Source: a virus. From it: 40,337 bases of DNA. Below the pieces are notes generated by a model. It had not been told where the DNA came from. It was given only the letters and a program-made list of their open reading frames with translations, and made no database searches. Shown one piece after another: positions 36,806 through 40,337 of this stretch (positions are counted from its first letter, which is position 1; each line of letters begins with the position of its first letter). A program made the position numbers and the translations under genes. The stretch spans positions 1 to 40,337 of IMG/VR virus record IMGVR_UViG_3300040810_001185; one strand, written 5' to 3'.

Positions 36806-38164
36806 TTAATTTTCTTTGATCATATCAAGGTATTTTTTTGCTGTTGCCCAGCTCATATCGGTCGCCTTGGCGATGGCATTGGCACTAGGCTCCTTACCAG
36901 TCTCTTCAATTATCTTTTTTCTGGCCTTTGTGACCTTTGTGAGTTGACGCTTCTCAGCCTTACTCATATCATATTTCTTCCCCAGGTTATAAGGAGTGTT
37001 ATTTGAGAGGTAAATTGTGGAGCTGGAATGAGATGCCTCAGGCCTCTCAAAACTCTCAATCTTTCCCGTATTTTTGAGAGTTTCACCTCTCATTTCTTTC
37101 TCCATTTCAGCTCTCAATTCTTCTCTGATTTCAGCTCTCATTTCAGCAGTGATTTTTGAGAGGTCATTGGGATTCTCTCCCCTTTGTTGATGGAAGCCAA
37201 TGGCAGTTTTAGGCAGAGCTCCAAATCCTACTGAATGATTTTGGCTACTATGCGAAGGCTTATTCACCTTCCTTCCCAGGAACAATTGAACATCATAGAG
37301 AAAGTGAGCATTGAAAATTGATATCCCCAGCCCGATTGGATAAATGAGAAAAACTATCAGCCTGATTGCTGTGGTCGCTTTTTCCTTTTTGTGTGCATGT
37401 TTCTTTGATTTCCTGTTGAAACTTGCTGTCTCTGTGTTCAGCCTTGTCTGGTAAGTTGCATCCAAAGCAGCGATGGCTAGTTCTCTATCTGCTTCCTTTT
37501 GCTCCTTTTTTTGCAGGAGATCTGCGATCAATGCCCTGCCATAAGGAGTCTTCTTTCCCTTCCAATAGGCATTTCCTCTCTTTCCATTATATCTCCCCTG
37601 TTCAGTAGTCGTTCCATTTTCAGCAGCTGCAAGGCGCGCCTCTAGCTTGGCGATTTCATTATCATACTTCAGGGTGGTTTTTTCTTTTTCTGCAGTCCAC
37701 TCAGCTGTTGTGCTAACCAATGGAGCATCATCAACTATGATTTGAGAATCGGCATGTCTTTCAGCTGCTTGCTGGGCGCCCTGGATGTTTGCGAGGATGG
37801 AGATCCCAGCAAAACATAGATAAAGCCCTGCTGCGATATAGCCAGCAAAGCGTAGGCTATCAGAAAGCTGCTCTGGGCTGTTGATGCTTTTTCTATATGC
37901 GACAAAAGCATAGGCGATCACACCAACTGATACTGTCGCTGCCATCGCAAACGAAACTGATAATATCAGCCCAGGCACATCTCCTGCAGATCCTATGTAT
38001 GAAAGATAGTCTGCAAAAACAGAGTAGCTGATCCAGCTATCAAAAGTAAAAGCACCAATGAGAAGAAGGGTAAAAACGAACCAAGCCCAGAAGCGAGCTT
38101 GTAAGTCAGGCGACTTGGCGAAGCCACCGGTGAGACCCGTGGCGAAGATTTTTAAAACTTTCAT
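36806..38164 (-). CDS. Multi-pass membrane protein with C-terminal helix-turn-helix (452 aa)
   Basis: 452 residues. Three membrane helices lie near the N-terminus (about 27-47 WAWFVFTLLLIGAF; 60-88 LILSVSFAMAATVSVGVIAY; 103-125 AGYIAAGLYLCFAGISIL). A long charged helical region (about 155-250) follows, then one more membrane helix (about 265-290 IRLIVFLIYPIGLGISIF). The C-terminal third is cytoplasmic-like, with a coiled segment (EMRAEIREELRAEMEKEMRG) and a final helix-turn-helix (KEPSANAIAKATDMSWATAK). A membrane-tethered DNA-binding domain is unusual and could anchor DNA to the membrane or sense the envelope. A structured leader lies upstream (38188-38243). Function unknown. Confidence 0.7.
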   Translation of the reverse strand: MKVLKIFATGLTGGFAKSPDLQARFWAWFVFTLLLIGAFTFDSWISYSVFADYLSYIGSAGDVPGLILSVSFAMAATVSVGVIAYAFVAYRKSINSPEQLSDSLRFAGYIAAGLYLCFAGISILANIQGAQQAAERHADSQIIVDDAPLVSTTAEWTAEKEKTTLKYDNEIAKLEARLAAAENGTTTEQGRYNGKRGNAYWKGKKTPYGRALIADLLQKKEQKEADRELAIAALDATYQTRLNTETASFNRKSKKHAHKKEKATTAIRLIVFLIYPIGLGISIFNAHFLYDVQLFLGRKVNKPSHSSQNHSVGFGALPKTAIGFHQQRGENPNDLSKITAEMRAEIREELRAEMEKEMRGETLKNTGKIESFERPEASHSSSTIYLSNNTPYNLGKKYDMSKAEKRQLTKVTKARKKIIEETGKEPSANAIAKATDMSWATAKKYLDMIKEN

Positions 38165-38187
38165 GTGTCATTTGGTTTACGATAAAT

Positions 38188-38243
38188 AAAAAAGCACCAG
38201 GCCTTAGTGCTCGTAACCGGTGACTGCCGGTTTGTGGTGCTTT
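38188..38243 (-). promoter_or_regulatory. Leader hairpin with U tract before the membrane/HTH gene (attenuator candidate)
   Basis: AAAGCACCA (38191-38199) pairs with TGGTGCTTT (38235-38243) and is followed on the minus strand by U6, 24 nt before the ATG. An inner AACCGG/CCGGTT hairpin (38215-38232) sits in the loop. AGCAC (38193-38197) could instead pair with GTGCT (38207-38211), giving a competing shorter stem. Confidence 0.65.
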
Positions 38244-38358
38244 CGCATACAGCACACACATAGCCTGGAATTCTTGGCTATATCTAAATGGAGATAAAAA
38301 TTGGAGTTGTCATTTGTTTTACGATATGTCAAATCTAAGACAAAAATTTGTTTATGAC

Positions 38359-38389
38359 AAAAAACCTCAAGCGCTTCCAACACTTGAGG
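38359..38389 (-). terminator. Terminator after the LamG-like gene
   Basis: CCTCAAG (38365-38371) and CTTGAGG (38383-38389) arms, followed by U6 on the minus strand. It ends the fibre cassette. Confidence 0.8.
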
Positions 38390-38456
38390 TATTTTATAAT
38401 ACAGACCAGAAAATATGAATATTTAACTGGCGCGGTAGGTAAATGTAAAAAAATAC

Positions 38457-39503
38457 TTACATAAACCAAATTGGTTGCATGGGTTTCGTTGTGCTGAGTG
38501 ATGCACCACTTATATCTGTTACAGTGTAAAATGTGGATGTGTCGTTTTGGTTGTTGTATGATGTTTCAATCCAGTCGGAACTTCTTGCATCTTGACGCAT
38601 CCTTATCTCTGAAATGCTGCCATGGAAATAATTCGATCCATAAGCCAATCTTGCAATTAAAATATCTTCTGTTGTATTTAGTCCGCTTTTAGCCAAAGTA
38701 CCTGAATCTGCTAATGATCCATTTATATAAGATTTATAATTGTTACCATCCCTGACCATAGCGATATGGCTCCACCCATCAGCTACATTAACCCTGTTTG
38801 AAGAATTTGGCACAAAGTCAGCACCTCCCGGCCCATTATCGAGCTGCATACATAACCCATTACTACTCGCCAATCTATTAATCCAAATCCAATATCCAGG
38901 CGCATTAATGATATTTGATCCTGTGGCTAATATAGGCGAAGGGTTTTGGTCAACATCCATTTTTATCCATGCGTGTAATGTATAATCATTGTTAACATTA
39001 AGGTTGTTCGCATTTGTATTAATGTATTGACTAGATCCATTAAAGTTAGTTCCCACTCCAGTAGGGGCAGTCACCCCCCCCGATGTTGGAGATCCTACGG
39101 CTGAAAAGGTATGTTGCCCCGTTGAGTCAGCCGTTGCCCCACCATCATGGTTAACCATTTCCCAGTCGGTCCACACATTGTTTCTACCATAAGTGGCTGT
39201 CAAAGCATAGTCCGATGACGTTCCATCTGCATGAATTTTTACAATTGTATTGGAGGAGCTTGATAGAGTCCCAGTATATTTAAAGTGAAGCACCCCAGTT
39301 TTAGTCGCAGTATCACAACTTACAACCTCCCTGGCTAGTTCCGTCACTCCATCATCTTTATAAACACGGATATCCCCACCACCATTGGCAACGGTATTCC
39401 AGAAAGGAGCGCCTAAATCCGACAAATCAACGTAAACATCGTAATCTGTCAGATCGCCAGCCACCTTCGCTGACTGAATGGTTATGTTTGCTACGTGTGC
39501 CAT
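38457..39503 (-). CDS. DUF2341/LamG-like receptor-binding protein candidate
   Basis: 348 residues. The N-terminal part (about 1-115) matches the DUF2341 pattern: TDYDVYVDLSDLGAPFWNTV, GGDIRVYKDDGVTELAREVV, HFKYTGTLSSSSNTIVKIHA. The C-terminal part (about 150-310) is a concanavalin-like LamG domain: YINTNANNLNVNNDYTLHAW, GWSHIAMVRDGNNYKSYING, YFHGSISEIRMRQDARSSDW. These domains bind glycans or proteins at cell surfaces. It starts right after the fibre stop, so it is likely the distal part or partner of the collagen fibre, acting as receptor binder. No signal peptide. Confidence 0.8.
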   Translation of the reverse strand: MAHVANITIQSAKVAGDLTDYDVYVDLSDLGAPFWNTVANGGGDIRVYKDDGVTELAREVVSCDTATKTGVLHFKYTGTLSSSSNTIVKIHADGTSSDYALTATYGRNNVWTDWEMVNHDGGATADSTGQHTFSAVGSPTSGGVTAPTGVGTNFNGSSQYINTNANNLNVNNDYTLHAWIKMDVDQNPSPILATGSNIINAPGYWIWINRLASSNGLCMQLDNGPGGADFVPNSSNRVNVADGWSHIAMVRDGNNYKSYINGSLADSGTLAKSGLNTTEDILIARLAYGSNYFHGSISEIRMRQDARSSDWIETSYNNQNDTSTFYTVTDISGASLSTTKPMQPIWFM

Positions 39504-39504
39504 A

Positions 39505-40337
39505 TTAACTAATTACAACATAAACTGTCAAGCCCTGGGGTGCTGTTCCGCCTGTAGGAGTGCCAGTAAGATTAAGTTTTAATAAATCCCATTCCTCTAC
39601 ATCATCATTTGATGTATTTATCACTGCTGGTGTAGACGCTGTCCCAGAATGTGCTTCATTCGCATCAATAGTTAAGATTGTAGAGAGGATGGCAACGGTT
39701 GTGCCGTTTCGCTCTCTTTCTATCTCTATATCTATTGTTCCTGTTGTGCCAATTCCATCTGTGCCCACTTTTGCTCCTATATGGGTAATGTCTCCCGTGA
39801 TTCCGTGAGGGATTAATATCAACCCTTTTCCGTCTGCTTCCTCGGCTGCTGCTACATCTGTGCCGGCAGCTATAAGCTGACACGATAATTTGTGGTGGGT
39901 CGGGCCTACTAATGAGGTACCACTTCCCCATGATCCACCTGTTTTCGGGCCGAAAATAGTGTTGTTAGATGTATTTATATAGAAATCACCGTCTACCCCT
40001 TCCGTTGTTGGGTCGATACTTCCGTTTAATACGGTTGCGCCATCGGCACCATCTGAGCCATTAGCACCGGCTGGTCCGGCAGGTCCTTGTGGGCCGGTTG
40101 CGCCATCGGCACCATCTGCGCCATCAGCACCGGCTGGTCCGGCAGGTCCTTGTGGGCCGGTTGCGCCATCGGCACCATCTGCGCCATCAGCACCGGCTGG
40201 TCCGGCAGGTCCTTGTGGGCCGGTTGCACCATCGGCACCATCTGCGCCATCAGCACCGGCTGGTCCGGCAGGTCCTTGTGGGCCGGTTGCACCAGCTGGG
40301 CCTTGAGGCCCTACCAAGCTGACAGCAGTGATTCCGG
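39505..40337 (-). CDS. Collagen-like tail fibre, C-terminal part (5' end lies at 1-614)
   Basis: The frame is open from the window end to a stop at 39505. An internal TTG at 40317 could be mistaken for a start, but the frame extends to the window edge and matches the gene that starts at 614. It begins with four or more 21-residue collagen-like units ([20 protein letters not shown]). These are followed by a non-repetitive C-terminal domain of about 150 residues, starting near [10 protein letters not shown] and ending TVYVVIS, which looks like a small beta-rich trimerisation or adhesion head. The next gene (LamG-like, start 39503) begins right after the stop, so the two are probably co-translated. 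Function as a receptor-contacting fibre is inferred. Confidence 0.85.
   Translation of the reverse strand, partial: GITAVSLVGPQGPAGATGPQGPAGPAGADGADGADGATGPQGPAGPAGADGADGADGATGPQGPAGPAGADGADGADGATGPQGPAGPAGANGSDGADGATVLNGSIDPTTEGVDGDFYINTSNNTIFGPKTGGSWGSGTSLVGPTHHKLSCQLIAAGTDVAAAEEADGKGLILIPHGITGDITHIGAKVGTDGIGTTGTIDIEIERERNGTTVAILSTILTIDANEAHSGTASTPAVINTSNDDVEEWDLLKLNLTGTPTGGTAPQGLTVYVVIS
40022..40300. repeat. 63-bp tandem repeats coding for collagen-like units
   Basis: Units start at 40085, 40148, 40211 and 40274 (the last partial), with a diverged unit before 40085. Each full unit is 63 bp and encodes 21 residues of Gly-X-Y triplets on the minus strand. Such repeats change copy number easily by slippage. 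Confidence 0.9.
40211..40337. repeat. Right copy of 127-bp terminal direct repeat
   Basis: Identical to bases 1-127. Merging the two copies keeps the minus-strand tail-fibre frame intact (codon at 128/40337/40336), which supports circularity. It does not prove the exact repeat number at the junction. Confidence 0.9.

Noticed and set aside
40022-40300. Regular repeats that might suggest a CRISPR array
   Set aside because: The 63-bp units are contiguous without unique spacers and code for Gly-X-Y triplets in frame, so they are collagen-like coding repeats.

Overview
The window looks like the complete or near-complete genome of a temperate, tailed (siphovirus-type) bacteriophage, or its excised or assembled prophage, probably infecting a Bacteroidota host. 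The host guess rests on the integrase type (Bacteroidetes-style tyrosine recombinase with a long SAM-like N-terminus), A-rich and Shine-Dalgarno-poor start regions, and structural proteins of the kind found in Bacteroidetes phages. The first 127 bases are repeated exactly as the last 127. Joining the ends at this overlap keeps one collagen-like tail-fibre gene in frame across the junction, so the molecule is probably circular or circularly permuted, about 40,210 bp. The same 127 bp also lies inside a tandem duplication (271-397), so the copy number at the junction is uncertain.

Nearly everything is transcribed leftward (minus strand). In transcription order: (a) a host-recognition cassette spanning the junction: BppU-like protein (616-981), collagen-like fibre (614 leftward through the junction to 39505), and a DUF2341/LamG-like receptor-binding candidate (38457-39503). 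(b) A membrane protein with a C-terminal helix-turn-helix, a holin/spanin-like peptide and a cupin (35960-38164). (c) Distal tail genes (30723-35973). (d) A 0.5 kb non-coding region rich in RNA structure and an 80-codon gene. (e) The tape measure gene, directly followed by a coiled-coil protein, terminase small and large subunits, a small protein, portal and a head-connector candidate (20694-29719). (f) A 676-bp non-coding island and one isolated plus-strand gene. (g) A second late block with two proteins of unknown role, a membrane protein, a YodC-like protein, an LRR protein, prohead protease/scaffold, major capsid, and a tail-tube candidate (12610-19604).

The only other plus-strand genes are the integrase (11290-12546) and a small DNA-binding/coiled-coil protein (10672-11082), a candidate lysogeny regulator. 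The regulator diverges from the early leftward operon across a 135-bp region with a perfect 24-bp palindrome. The early operon (9174-10536) leads to a 1,380-residue primase-helicase. Downstream of it lie at least eleven short genes (1072-4866), including a 43-residue lipoprotein, two membrane proteins, an HTH protein and a zinc-ribbon protein with an SSB-like C-terminal tip.

The most unusual signals are non-coding. One is a three-copy family of hairpin-forming leaders with compensatory stem changes upstream of micro-genes. Another is a switch-like RNA upstream of the 80-codon gene, in which one 10-nt strand can pair either upstream or with the start codon. A third is a 344-bp island with 17-bp inverted ends and six TGTGAAAA repeats, followed by a 120-bp hairpin. 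Finally, terminator-like hairpins repeatedly sit just 6 to 45 nt before start codons. No tRNA, CRISPR array, endolysin, reverse transcriptase or known defence system was recognised.
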